This document shows, piece by piece, positions 17,414 to 25,603 of a DNA stretch of 44,127 nucleotides (positions within the stretch are counted from its first letter, which is position 1; every line of letters begins with the position of its first letter). The stretch comes from Pseudomonas sp. (GTDB lineage: Bacteria; Pseudomonadota; Gammaproteobacteria; Pseudomonadales; Pseudomonadaceae). Location: positions 1-44,127 of the forward strand of contig JAKUTK010000040.1 in the NCBI GenBank assembly GCA_022448005.1. The letters run 5' to 3'. A program made the position numbers and the translations under genes. The notes below the pieces were generated by a model. That model saw only the letters and a program-made list of their open reading frames with translations, was not told the DNA's origin and made no database searches.

Positions 17414-17638
17414 ATGAGCGACCCACTGGACAAGGCTGGCGCGAAAGCGCCGCCGATCATCGGTAGCGGTTGTACTCAACGCTACGATCCGGACCGGCTG
17501 GGCCCCGACCTGGGCACCGACTTCCCAGGTGCCGAAACACTCTGGGAGCGGCATGTGGAGGCGCTCAATGCCTCTGTTGGCGATGGCGAAAGCGACGTTG
17601 TGGTCGGCGCTGAAGCCAGCGGCTCGAAGGCCGGCTGA
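17414..17638 (+). CDS. Small acidic protein of unknown function
   Basis: A 74-residue open frame that I accept as a gene because a strong GGGAGG ribosome site lies four bases before its ATG and it fits between purU (27 bases upstream) and the HerA-like gene (43 bases downstream). The product is hydrophilic and acidic, with no membrane segment or signal peptide. It contains one cysteine and a stretch RYDPDRLGPDLGTDFPGAETL that looks structured; both ends are rich in Ala, Gly and Ser. I do not recognise a family. Cotranscription with the ATPase gene is likely from spacing. Confidence 0.65.
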   Translation: MSDPLDKAGAKAPPIIGSGCTQRYDPDRLGPDLGTDFPGAETLWERHVEALNASVGDGESDVVVGAEASGSKAG

Positions 17639-17681
17639 ATGACGTTGCCGAATACTCCATTGTTCAGTTCGAGGCCTTCGG

Positions 17682-19148
17682 ATGAAACAGACAAACTGCC
17701 TGGTACTGGGTGCTGACGGGACGGGCGAGCCGAACTGCCACCCGCTGCATCTGGCCAACCGGCACGGTTTGATCGCCGGCGCTACGGGCACCGGCAAGAC
17801 CGTAACCTTGCAGCGCCTTGCTGAGCAATTCAGCGAGGCTGGCGTCGCGGTTTTCGCAGCGGACATCAAAGGTGACTTGTGTGGCCTGGGCGCGGCTGGC
17901 GAGCCGCAAGGAAAGATCGCCGAGCGGATCGCCAGCATGCCTTGGCTAGACCATCGACCCCAGGCCTATCCGGTGATTTTGTGGGACGTGCACGGTGTGA
18001 GCGGTCATCCGCTGAGAACCACGCTGACAGAGATGGGCCCTTTGCTGTTGGGCAATCTGCTGGAACTGAGCGACAGCCAGCAGGCAGCACTCTATGCCGC
18101 ATTCAAGGTCGCTGATCGCGAAGCGCTACTGTTGCTCGATCTGAAAGACCTCAAGGCCTTGCTTGCTCATCTGAAAAAACATCCTGAGATGCTCGGTGAC
18201 GATGCGGCCTTGCTAACCAGCGCATCGTCCCAGGCGCTGTTACGGCGGTTGGCAACGCTGGAGCAGCAAGGTGCCGAGGCGCTGTTTGGTGAGCCGGCTC
18301 TGGCGCTTGAGGACATTCTGCAGCCTGCGAGCGACGGGCGTGGACGGATCCACCTGCTCGACGCCAGCCAGCTCGTCCATCAGGCCCCCAAAGTCTATGC
18401 GACCTTTCTGCTGTGGCTGTTGGCTGAGCTGTTCGAACAGCTTCCCGAGCGCGGTGACGCTGATCGACCACTGCTCGCGCTGTTTTTCGACGAAGCGCAT
18501 CTGTTGTTCAACAGCACCCCGAAAGCTTTGCAAGACAGGTTGCTGCAAGTGGTCAGGCTGATTCGCTCGAAGGGCGTTGGCGTCTATTTCGTAACTCAAA
18601 GTCCCACAGACCTGCCGGATGATGTGCTGGCTCAGTTGGGCCTGCGCGTGCAGCACGGACTCAGGGCCTACACGGTCAAGGAGCAGAAAGCGCTGCGAGC
18701 GGTGGCGGACGGTTTCCGCGCTAACCCAGCGTTTTCATCGCTGGACACTTTGTCCAGTCTGGGAACCGGCGAAGCGCTGGTCGGTGGCCTCGAGGATAGA
18801 GGCATGCCGTCGATGGTCCAGCGTGTTGCGGTCGCGCCGCCTCAGTCGCGGGTCGGGCCGCTGACCGAGCGCGAGAGACACGACCTGATCGCCAGCTCAC
18901 CCCTGAGAGGACGTTACGACAGACCAGTCGATCGTGAATCTGCTTACGAAATATTGCTCGAACGGGCAAAGCAGGCTTCCGAGGACCAGCCACAAGCGAA
19001 GAGCGCTGTGTCAAAAAATGGTGTTGCCGATGCGCTAGGTGAAGCGGCCGGACAGGTCTTCAAGAGCGCAATGCGCCAGGTTGCAACACAGTTAGGTCGG
19101 CAGTTGGCACGAGGGCTTCTGGGCTCTTTATTGGGCGGTAAGCGCTGA
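17682..19148 (+). CDS. HerA-like ATPase of the DUF853 (YjgR) family
   Basis: A 488-residue P-loop ATPase of the HerA/FtsK superfamily. Walker A is GATGTGKT (33-40) and is preceded by the HerA-type entry NRHGLIAGA; AADIKGDLCGLG follows as in YjgR; Walker B is LALFFDEAHLLF near residue 268; then RSKGVGVYFVTQSPTDLPDDVLAQLGLRVQHGLRAYT, which holds the arginine and sensor positions typical of the family. The C terminus is basic and alanine-rich with a final GLLGSLLGGKR. HerA proper pumps DNA with NurA in archaea; the bacterial YjgR branch has no established role and no nuclease partner is encoded here. A weak GAGG site lies upstream of the ATG. Confidence 0.88.
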   Translation: MKQTNCLVLGADGTGEPNCHPLHLANRHGLIAGATGTGKTVTLQRLAEQFSEAGVAVFAADIKGDLCGLGAAGEPQGKIAERIASMPWLDHRPQAYPVILWDVHGVSGHPLRTTLTEMGPLLLGNLLELSDSQQAALYAAFKVADREALLLLDLKDLKALLAHLKKHPEMLGDDAALLTSASSQALLRRLATLEQQGAEALFGEPALALEDILQPASDGRGRIHLLDASQLVHQAPKVYATFLLWLLAELFEQLPERGDADRPLLALFFDEAHLLFNSTPKALQDRLLQVVRLIRSKGVGVYFVTQSPTDLPDDVLAQLGLRVQHGLRAYTVKEQKALRAVADGFRANPAFSSLDTLSSLGTGEALVGGLEDRGMPSMVQRVAVAPPQSRVGPLTERERHDLIASSPLRGRYDRPVDRESAYEILLERAKQASEDQPQAKSAVSKNGVADALGEAAGQVFKSAMRQVATQLGRQLARGLLGSLLGGKR

Positions 19149-19218
19149 GCAAAAAATCGGCTACAGCTGCTTAGTTTCTGACTGCTGTGCTTGCGGTGCG
19201 CATTCACGGTGCCGCAGT

Positions 19219-19428
19219 TCACTTAACCTCTGAGGCTTGCTCTGACAACTCTTTCTCGATCTTCTGCAACTCGGCCTTGAATACTTGATCATGGACGGTC
19301 GGCTTTTTACGCCATGGCTTTCGTTCTGGATCAGGCTGCGCGGCATAGGTCGTGATTTCCCCACCGTAGACAGCCTGGAAACGGTTGGCTTGCTTCTCCA
19401 GTTCGGCGCGTAGTTCTTCTTTTGTCAC
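19219..19428 (-). CDS. Small conserved-looking helical protein of unknown function
   Basis: A 69-residue charged protein, probably two helices joined by a central loop (VYGGEITTYAAQPDPERKPW). It starts at a GTG with an AGAGG site 11 bases upstream; no in-frame ATG is available. I believe related short proteins occur in other Pseudomonas, but that is memory rather than a search. It has no signal peptide or membrane segment, so it should be cytoplasmic. It converges on the HerA-like gene with 70 bases between the stops. A function cannot be assigned. Confidence 0.65.
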   Translation of the reverse strand: MTKEELRAELEKQANRFQAVYGGEITTYAAQPDPERKPWRKKPTVHDQVFKAELQKIEKELSEQASEVK

Positions 19429-19761
19429 GTCTTGTATGGCCTCTTTATTAAAGTTTATTTTCAGCGCGGCGCGCTAAGGGGCGCGAGCTTCTGGGCTCGA
19501 AATGAGGCCCGGCTCGAATTGGGTGCGTATGCGATAGGAGAGACAGTACTGCAAGCGGCCTGGGCTAAACAAGTGTGACGTTAAAACTGCATTCAGCCCG
19601 GTAGTTTAGTGCGATGTAGGTCGTATGAAATCTGTCTGCGTGAGTTATGGGAAAAGGAAAGCCCCAGCTTGGGCTGTAACGACAATATTTGTGAGGCAGG
19701 CTCTGACCAGTGCAAACAAGCGAGTTCAGCAGTATCTAGCCGCCGTAGAAAATCCATTAAT
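19429..19761. other. Gene-poor stretch before a bidirectional terminator
   Basis: About 330 bases with no convincing gene. The part next to 19429 is AT-rich and probably carries the promoter of the 69-residue protein. A near-direct repeat (GGCTCGAA twice, around 19493-19518) lies in the middle. Two overlapping plus-strand frames of about 60 codons (19609-19813) run straight into the terminator and lack ribosome sites. A plus-strand small RNA ending at the terminator is possible but unproven. Confidence 0.45.
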
Positions 19762-19795
19762 AAAAAAACCGCGCCTGATTCGGCGCGGTTTTTTT
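19762..19795. terminator. Strong bidirectional terminator after the manC-like gene
   Basis: A 7-bp GC stem CCGCGCC (19769-19775) / GGCGCGG (19782-19788) is flanked by A7 on the left and T7 on the right, which extends the pairing and gives a T run on both strands. On the minus strand it ends the mannose-1-phosphate guanylyltransferase transcript. Confidence 0.9.
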
Positions 19796-19809
19796 GCCAC
19801 ATCTGATCT

Positions 19810-21255
19810 TTAGCGAGCCGACTGGCTGGCCAGGTCATTTGGCGCGCGGCCATATACGTCATCCAGACGCTCGATGTCATCCTCGCCCAGATAACTGCCC
19901 GACTGGACTTCAATAATCTCCAGTGGAATCTTGCCCGGATTGGCAAGTCGGTGAATGGAGGTCACCGGAATGTAGGTCGACTGATTCTCGGTGAGCAGGA
20001 AGGTCTTGTCGTTGCAGGTGACCTGCGCAGTGCCGGAGACGACGATCCAATGCTCGGCGCGATGATGGTGCATCTGCAATGACAGCTGTGCGCCTGGGTT
20101 GACGCAGATCCGCTTGACCTGGAAGCGACCGCCCATATCGACCGAATCGTACCAGCCCCAAGGGCGGTAGACGGCACAGTGGTTCTGCGTTTCGGAGCGC
20201 TTCATGGCGTCGAGCTTGTTCACCAGCTTCTTGACGTCCTGGACCTTATCCTTATGGGCGATCATCGTGGCGTCCTTGGTCTCGACTACCACGATGTTGT
20301 CCAGGCCAACAACGGTTACCAGCTTGCCGTTACCGTGCACGAGGCAGTTGCGGCTGTCTTCGACAATCACGTCGCCGCGGGTCACGTTACCGTTTTCGTC
20401 TTTTTCCAGAACATCCCAAAGCGATGACCAGGAGCCCACATCGCTCCAGCCTGCCGACATCGGAACGACACATGCCAGTTCGGTTTTTTCCATCACGGCA
20501 TAGTCGATCGAGTTGTCGGGGCAGCAGGCAAAGGTGGCCGGGTCGATCAGCAGCTCTTCACCATTCTTGATGCTGCGCTCCAGCGCTACCCAGCAGGTGT
20601 CGTAGATGTCCGGGTCGTGCTTCTTCAGCTCGTCAAGGAATACGCTGGCGCGGAACAGGAACATGCCGCTGTTCCAGTAGTAGTCGCCGGAATCGACATA
20701 TTCCTGAGCGCGAACCTCGTCCGGCTTCTCGACGAACTGTGTGACGCGGTTGACGCCTTCAGGCAGGCCGTTGCGTCCCTGATGATCGCACTTGATGTAG
20801 CCGTAGCCAGTCTCCGGGCTGGTGGCCGGAATGCCGAACAGTACCATCCCGCCGTTTTCGGCTGCATTGGTGGCAAGGGCGAGGGAGCGCTGGAAGGCTT
20901 TGTGGTCTTCGATGACGTGGTCGGCCGGCAGCACCAGCAGCAGCTCGTCACGTTCATCGGCAAGCAACTTCATCGCGGCGATGGCAATCGCCGGCGCGGT
21001 ATTACGGCCGAAGGGTTCGAGCATGAGGCCTTGGGTTTGAAGCTTTCGTGCGGCCAGCTGCTCTTTAACGATGAACCGGTGCTCCTTGTTGCAGACCAGC
21101 AGCGGCGCTTGCATGCCTTCAAAGGCCAGGCGCTCGATGGTTTGCTGAAACAGCGTTTGCTCGGCCGTCAGCGCGAGGAACTGCTTGGGAAAGGCCTTGC
21201 GCGAAAGAGGCCAGAGTCGAGAACCGCTGCCGCCTGAGAGGATGACCGGAATCAT
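19810..21255 (-). CDS. Bifunctional mannose-6-phosphate isomerase / GDP-mannose pyrophosphorylase (AlgA/ManC/PslB type)
   Basis: Makes mannose-6-phosphate from fructose-6-phosphate and GTP-activates mannose-1-phosphate to GDP-mannose, the precursor for alginate, Psl, O-antigen or A-band polysaccharides. At 481 residues it has the usual length. The N-terminal nucleotidyltransferase domain shows ILSGGSGSRLWPLSR, EPFGRNTAPAI, LPADHVI and FVEKP; the C-terminal cupin isomerase domain shows RPWGWYD and the metal-binding QMHHHRAEHW, followed by the VEVQSGSYLGEDDIERL-type ending. An AGGAG site precedes the ATG. It stands alone, with no glycosyltransferases or other sugar-nucleotide genes nearby, so the pathway it serves cannot be read from context. 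Confidence 0.93.
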   Translation of the reverse strand: MIPVILSGGSGSRLWPLSRKAFPKQFLALTAEQTLFQQTIERLAFEGMQAPLLVCNKEHRFIVKEQLAARKLQTQGLMLEPFGRNTAPAIAIAAMKLLADERDELLLVLPADHVIEDHKAFQRSLALATNAAENGGMVLFGIPATSPETGYGYIKCDHQGRNGLPEGVNRVTQFVEKPDEVRAQEYVDSGDYYWNSGMFLFRASVFLDELKKHDPDIYDTCWVALERSIKNGEELLIDPATFACCPDNSIDYAVMEKTELACVVPMSAGWSDVGSWSSLWDVLEKDENGNVTRGDVIVEDSRNCLVHGNGKLVTVVGLDNIVVVETKDATMIAHKDKVQDVKKLVNKLDAMKRSETQNHCAVYRPWGWYDSVDMGGRFQVKRICVNPGAQLSLQMHHHRAEHWIVVSGTAQVTCNDKTFLLTENQSTYIPVTSIHRLANPGKIPLEIIEVQSGSYLGEDDIERLDDVYGRAPNDLASQSAR

Positions 21256-21963
21256 GTTGTTTCTCCTGAATCGTTGAGAAGGGGAAGTTCTTCTTGTCCA
21301 TGTGGGCGGCCAGATGTCTGTGCTCGCCATGCGCTTCTTGGTCGGGCCTTCAGGTGCCGCGTGCCATCAAGTTCCGTTTTCCAACAGGAAAACTGCTTTC
21401 GGGGCGAACTGCGTGCTCCGAGCCTGAATGTGGGGGGTGCTGTCTGATAGTCGATGGGCGCCGCACTTGCTAAAGCAGAGCGGATAGCGGATTCGAAGCG
21501 GGCGCCTGCAAGGCTTTCATCAATCTTGAAAAGGCCGGGAGCCGTACTGCTCTGCTGTGGGCCAGCTGCCCGAAATTGGCGCGCTTGACAGTCTCGCCTA
21601 AGCACTGACACCGTGCCGATCCAGCCCGTCTGTCCTCTGTCGGACATGCCGGACGTCACTAAAAGTGTGTCCTGGCTGACAAGCCGAATGCATTGTTTTG
21701 AATTCCACTGCACGTTCATGTGCGACGTCCCTTTCCGTCTGGAAATGCCGGTACGCGCTTATGATTGCAGGTGCCTTCGGATAGTTCCCCGTACGCCTGC
21801 CGTCGATCGGGGAGTTTTTGACGGGCATCGAAAAAGCGACAGTCCGCTGGCGCAGGAGGCCTTTATCCTCGGCAGGTTCCAGGTCCGTGGTGCACCAGCG
21901 GCAGTGTTTTTATGCGGGAGATGTGACTCCCCCAGCGTTAAGAACGAGGGGGTGGCGCTGCTT
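21256..21963. other. 708-base region without a recognisable gene
   Basis: Lies between the start of the manC-like gene and the end of yaaA, both on the minus strand. All long frames here look like chance frames: no ribosome sites, cysteine- and arginine-rich translations. It holds a GTTTTCC-AACA-GGAAAAC dyad (21376-21393), a TATGAT (21760-21765), a plus-strand hairpin TCCCCG/CGGGGA (21786-21813) followed by GTTTTT, and a CCCCC/GGGGG dyad (21929-21952). It presumably contains the manC-like promoter, which I could not place. Confidence 0.5.
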
Positions 21964-22740
21964 TCAGTCCTGAGCGTCTCGTAAAAAGACCAAGTGGTCA
22001 GGGGTCGAGCTGTCAGGACAATAACGATACCCGTCGTAATCAAAGTCTTTCAGCTGTTCAGGATCCTGGACGCGTTCCTTGATGACGAAGCGGCTCATCA
22101 GGCCCCGGGCTTTCTTTGCGTAGAAGCTGATGATCTTGTATTGGCCGTTCTTCATATCCTTGAAGTCAACGTCGATCACCCGGGCGTTCAGCGCCTTGCG
22201 TTTCACAGCACTGAAGTATTCTTTTGATGCCAGGTTGAGCAATACGTCGTCACCCTGCGCCGCCAGCGCTTCGTTGAGCCACTCGCTTATCCGTTCGCCC
22301 CAGAAAGCGTAAAGATCCTTGCCGCGTGGATTGGCCAGCTTTGTGCCCATTTCCAGACGATAGGGCTGCATCAGATCAAGTGGTCGCAGCACTCCATAGA
22401 GCCCGGACAGCATACGCAGATGGTCCTGGGCGAAATCGAGATCTTCTTCAGTGAGCTCATTGGCGTCCAGCCCGGTGTAGACGTCGCCCTTGAACGCAAG
22501 CAGCGCCTGCTTGGCATTACCCGGCGTAAAGTCTGCATCCCAGCTGCCATAGCGAGCGACGTTAAGCGCCGCGAGCTTATCGGAGAGGTGCATCAGTTCG
22601 CCGATTTGCTGAGGCGACATATCGCGCAGTTGACTGATCAGCGCCTGCGCGTGATCCAAATGTTCGGGCAGGGTGAAACGTTGGGTTGTCGGTGGGGTGT
22701 CGTAGTCCAGAGTCTTGGCTGGGGAAATCACCATCAGCAT
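21964..22740 (-). CDS. yaaA: Peroxide-stress protein YaaA
   Basis: A 258-residue YaaA/DUF328 protein. In E. coli YaaA is part of the OxyR response and lowers free intracellular iron during hydrogen-peroxide stress. The family signature is complete: [13 protein letters not shown] at the start, [60 protein letters not shown], and [15 protein letters not shown] near the end. A strong AAAGGAGA ribosome site fixes the start. It is followed on the minus strand by the 708-base gene-free region and is divergent from the metal exporter gene. No OxyR site was evident to me in the 133 bases between the two genes. Confidence 0.94.
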   Translation of the reverse strand: MLMVISPAKTLDYDTPPTTQRFTLPEHLDHAQALISQLRDMSPQQIGELMHLSDKLAALNVARYGSWDADFTPGNAKQALLAFKGDVYTGLDANELTEEDLDFAQDHLRMLSGLYGVLRPLDLMQPYRLEMGTKLANPRGKDLYAFWGERISEWLNEALAAQGDDVLLNLASKEYFSAVKRKALNARVIDVDFKDMKNGQYKIISFYAKKARGLMSRFVIKERVQDPEQLKDFDYDGYRYCPDSSTPDHLVFLRDAQD

Positions 22741-22873
22741 GCAACGGTCTCCTTTAATGTGAGCGGATTCTAGGCGTTATACCCATCGCCGCTCCAGCTA
22801 TGGCCTCGATTAGGTGTTGACCTTGACCCGGGCTAAGGGGGCACGCTTCTCTGTAGCTAACGAAGGAGGAAAC

Positions 22874-23833
22874 ATGACCGATTGCAACCACGCGCACTGG
22901 CAGCCCTCGCACGATTACCGTCCTCTGGAGCAGGGTGCGGAAAAACAGACCTGGGCGGTGGTGCTGTTGACTGGCCTGACGATGGTCGCAGAGATCATGG
23001 CCGGCTACTGGTTCAATTCGATGGCATTGCTAGCGGATGGTTGGCATATGGCGTCGCACATGGTGGCTATCGGCATGGCGGCAATCGCCTACTGGCTGGC
23101 TCGACGCTACGTGCACGATCGGCGTTTTGCCTTCGGTACCTGGAAGATCGAGGTGCTGGCAGGTTTTGCCAGCGCTGTCTTGCTGGTCATGGTGGCATTG
23201 CTGATGATCGGTGAGTCGCTAATGCGTTTCTGGTCACCGGCCCTGATCGGTTTTGACGAGGCGCTATGGGTCGCGGTGATCGGTTTGTTGGTGAATATGC
23301 TGTCCGCCTGGTTGCTGCGCGACCAGCACCACCATCACGGCCACGATCACGATCACGATCACGATCATTCAAGCGAGCCAGGCAAGGACCTGAACCGTCA
23401 TGCAGCTTTTATCCATGTCTTGACTGATGGCCTGACCTCCCTTGCGGCAATCGTTGCCTTGCTGGGAGGCAAGTACTTCGGCTGGGGTTGGCTGGATCCC
23501 CTGATGGGGATTATCGGTGCGATCGTGATTCTGATCTGGGCCAAAGGCTTACTGCGTGAAACGACGAAGGCTTTGCTTGACCGGGAAATGGACGACCCAC
23601 TGGTGCGGCGAGTGCGGGAACAGTTGGAGCAAATGCCGGATACCGACGTGACCGATCTGCATCTGTGGCGCGTCGGGCGAGCGCAATACAGCTGCATCGT
23701 CAGCATCGTTACTCACCAGCCGTACTCGGCCGATTGCTACAAAGCGCAACTGGCCGGGTTTCCAGAGCTGGTTCATGTGACCGCGGAGGTGAACCGGTGC
23801 GGCGAAAACGCACAGATTGATCAGCGAGACTAG
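22874..23833 (+). CDS. dmeF: CDF-family divalent metal efflux transporter, DmeF-like
   Basis: Exports divalent metals, probably Co(II)/Ni(II), across the inner membrane in exchange for protons. The 319-residue protein has six membrane segments; metal-site residues are visible in segment 2 (LLADGWHMASH) and segment 5 (FIHVLTDGLTS, H181 and D185). The loop between segments 4 and 5 is a histidine/aspartate run (residues 152-165), encoded partly by a tandem hexanucleotide repeat. The C-terminal cytoplasmic domain (LLDREMDDPLVRRVREQLE, then VTDLHLWRVG) is typical of DmeF. The frame is open from 22814, but GAAGGAGGAAAC before ATG 22874 decides the start. No RcnR/DmeR-type regulator gene is adjacent, which is unusual for dmeF. 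Confidence 0.88.
   Translation: MTDCNHAHWQPSHDYRPLEQGAEKQTWAVVLLTGLTMVAEIMAGYWFNSMALLADGWHMASHMVAIGMAAIAYWLARRYVHDRRFAFGTWKIEVLAGFASAVLLVMVALLMIGESLMRFWSPALIGFDEALWVAVIGLLVNMLSAWLLRDQHHHHGHDHDHDHDHSSEPGKDLNRHAAFIHVLTDGLTSLAAIVALLGGKYFGWGWLDPLMGIIGAIVILIWAKGLLRETTKALLDREMDDPLVRRVREQLEQMPDTDVTDLHLWRVGRAQYSCIVSIVTHQPYSADCYKAQLAGFPELVHVTAEVNRCGENAQIDQRD
23342..23365 (+). repeat. Tandem hexanucleotide repeat inside dmeF
   Basis: Four perfect copies of CACGAT, encoding alternating His-Asp in the metal-binding loop. Change in copy number would stay in frame and add or remove two residues at a time. Confidence 0.9.
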
Positions 23834-24090
23834 TCCTCGAACAGGCCTGCGCCAAGCGCTATTCGTCGTTCCGATAAAAAAACGTCATCAGTTTGAAAAA
23901 GACTTTTTCCTGTCATCTTTTTTGCGGTATTACCTGATGTAAGACCGCCGAAACCTGCACTCACAGGTGGCGGCCTCTGGGTGGCCCCAAGCCCCTGCTA
24001 CCCAAGTCCGCTCATCTTGCGCACGGTGGTTCTTTCTACGGCGGAGTGCTTTGGCCCTCCGTCGGACCGGCTCCGAAAAGGTGATCGCGT
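23834..24090 (+). promoter_or_regulatory. Structured leader and possible promoter upstream of the phoH-like gene
   Basis: A 257-base gap. A plausible promoter is TTTCCT (23906-23911) and TATTAC (23928-23933), 16 bases apart. The predicted leader of about 150 bases would begin with a hairpin: CCGCC (23945-23949) and ACCTG (23953-23957) pair with CAGGT (23964-23968) and GGCGG (23969-23973), leaving a three-base bulge. More GC-rich dyads (around 24043-24076) follow, and a GAAAAGGTGATC stretch precedes the ATG. I recognise no known riboswitch class. Confidence 0.4.
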
Positions 24091-25479
24091 ATGGATGACT
24101 ACGGCAGACCCCGCGCAACTCAGCCCACCCTTTACGTTCTCGATACCAACGTTCTGATTCACGACCCCAACGCGCTATTGAATTTCCAGGAGCATCAGGT
24201 CGCCATTCCGATGACCGTGCTCGAAGAGCTGGACCAGCTCAAGACCGGCAAGCACACCGTGGCTGCCGAATGCCGACAGGCGATCCGCCTGATCGACAAG
24301 GTGTTGGGTGATGCCACCCCTGAAGAAGTGGAACTCGGCGTGCCCATCCAGCGTGAGAAAAGCGGCCCTAGCGGCAGCCTGTCGATCCTGATGAGCAAGG
24401 TCGCCGACTCTAGTGGACTGCCAGAGGATCTCAACGACAACAAGATCATCAATCAGGTCGTCGACCTGCAGCGGCGCAGTGCGGGCGTTCCTGTGGTCTT
24501 GGTCACCAACGACATCAACATGCGTCTGAAGGCGCGGGCCTGTGGCGTTGCCTCGGAGGACTATCACACCGACAAGCTGGTCGACGATGTCGGGCAGCTG
24601 TCACGCGGCTACCACAGCCTCAGCGGGTCGTTCTGGGACAGGGTCAGTAAGGTCGATACCCACCAGGGGCATGGCCGCACATGGCACCGGGTACAACTGA
24701 TCGATAACCTGCCTGCCGTGCACGTCAATGAGTTCATCCTCGATGAGCAAGGCTTCGTTGGATGGATCAAGGGCATCAAGGCTGACGAGCTGCTACTGCT
24801 CGACATGCACCAGGAACCGTTGCTTCATCAGGAAGCCTGGGGCCTGAAGCCACGTGACATCCACCAGGCACTGGCGCTCTTCGCACTGCTTGATCCGGAT
24901 ATTCATCTGGTCAATCTGTCGGGCGCCGCCGGGTCGGGCAAGACGATTCTGGCCTTGGCAGCGGCCATCGAGCAGACGGTGGTGAGCAAGCGCTACCGCC
25001 GCATCATCGCGACACGCAGCGTGCAGGGGCTGGATGAAGACATCGGCTTTCTGCCGGGCACCGAGGCGGAAAAGATGGAGCCGTGGCTGGGCGCGATCAC
25101 CGATAACCTCGAAGCGCTCCACATGGACGACGAGAGCACTCACGGCAGCGTCGACTACATCCTGCAAAAGGTGCCGTTGCAGTTCAAATCCCTCAACTAC
25201 ATCCGCGGGCGCAGCTTCCAGCAGAGCCTGATCCTGATCGATGAATGCCAGAACCTTACCCCGCACCAGATGAAGACCATCATTACCCGCGCCGGTAGCG
25301 GGTCGAAGGTGGTCTGCCTCGGTAACCTGGCTCAGATCGATACGCCTTACCTTTCTGCAACCAGCTCGGGTCTCACCTACCTCACCGAACGCTTCAAGGA
25401 TTTCCCGCACGGGATGCACATTACCTTACAGGGCGTTCCTCGTTCGGTCCTGGCCGAGTACGCCGAGGCCCATATGTAA
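24091..25479 (+). CDS. PIN domain - PhoH-type ATPase fusion (PhoH2-like, YlaK family)
   Basis: A 462-residue protein that joins an N-terminal PIN nuclease domain (LYVLDTNVLIHDP, acidic residues D18 onwards, with EELDQLK and VTNDINMRLKA completing the site) to a C-terminal PhoH P-loop domain. Walker A is GAAGSGKT near residues 279-286 and Walker B is LILIDECQN near residue 380; TRAGSGSKVVCLGN follows. In Mycobacterium PhoH2 is an RNA-unwinding, sequence-specific RNase with an upstream antitoxin; here I see no small antitoxin gene directly upstream. The family is assigned with confidence, the substrate is not. The ATG at 24091 lies behind a GAAAAGG site. The long leader suggests post-transcriptional control. 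Confidence 0.9.
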   Translation: MDDYGRPRATQPTLYVLDTNVLIHDPNALLNFQEHQVAIPMTVLEELDQLKTGKHTVAAECRQAIRLIDKVLGDATPEEVELGVPIQREKSGPSGSLSILMSKVADSSGLPEDLNDNKIINQVVDLQRRSAGVPVVLVTNDINMRLKARACGVASEDYHTDKLVDDVGQLSRGYHSLSGSFWDRVSKVDTHQGHGRTWHRVQLIDNLPAVHVNEFILDEQGFVGWIKGIKADELLLLDMHQEPLLHQEAWGLKPRDIHQALALFALLDPDIHLVNLSGAAGSGKTILALAAAIEQTVVSKRYRRIIATRSVQGLDEDIGFLPGTEAEKMEPWLGAITDNLEALHMDDESTHGSVDYILQKVPLQFKSLNYIRGRSFQQSLILIDECQNLTPHQMKTIITRAGSGSKVVCLGNLAQIDTPYLSATSSGLTYLTERFKDFPHGMHITLQGVPRSVLAEYAEAHM

Positions 25480-25565
25480 GAGAGCCGCTGGAGGCTGGAG
25501 CCAACGCTCGAGCAAAGGCTGACCTGGAAGGAAACGAGCCTTCAGCTTCCGGCTTCCAGCTGCGC
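25480..25565. repeat. Imperfect inverted repeat between phoH-like gene and moaC
   Basis: The arm beginning AGCCGCTGGAGGCTGGAGCC (25483-25502) pairs imperfectly with GCTTCCGGCTTCCAGCTGC (about 25545-25563). GCTGGAAGCC-type stretches of this sort look like the extragenic repeats seen between genes in some Pseudomonas, but I could not compare copies within this window. Confidence 0.4.
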
Positions 25566-25603
25566 TAAACTGCGGGACCCCCACAGTTTAGGCAGGATGA
25601 AAA

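Noticed and set aside
21585..21590. Perfect TTGACA -35 hexamer on the plus strand
   Set aside because: No -10-like hexamer 16-18 bases downstream and no gene after it.
21613..21984. 123-codon frame in the gene-free region before yaaA
   Set aside because: No ribosome site, cysteine-rich chance-like translation, and it runs into the yaaA coding region on the opposite strand.
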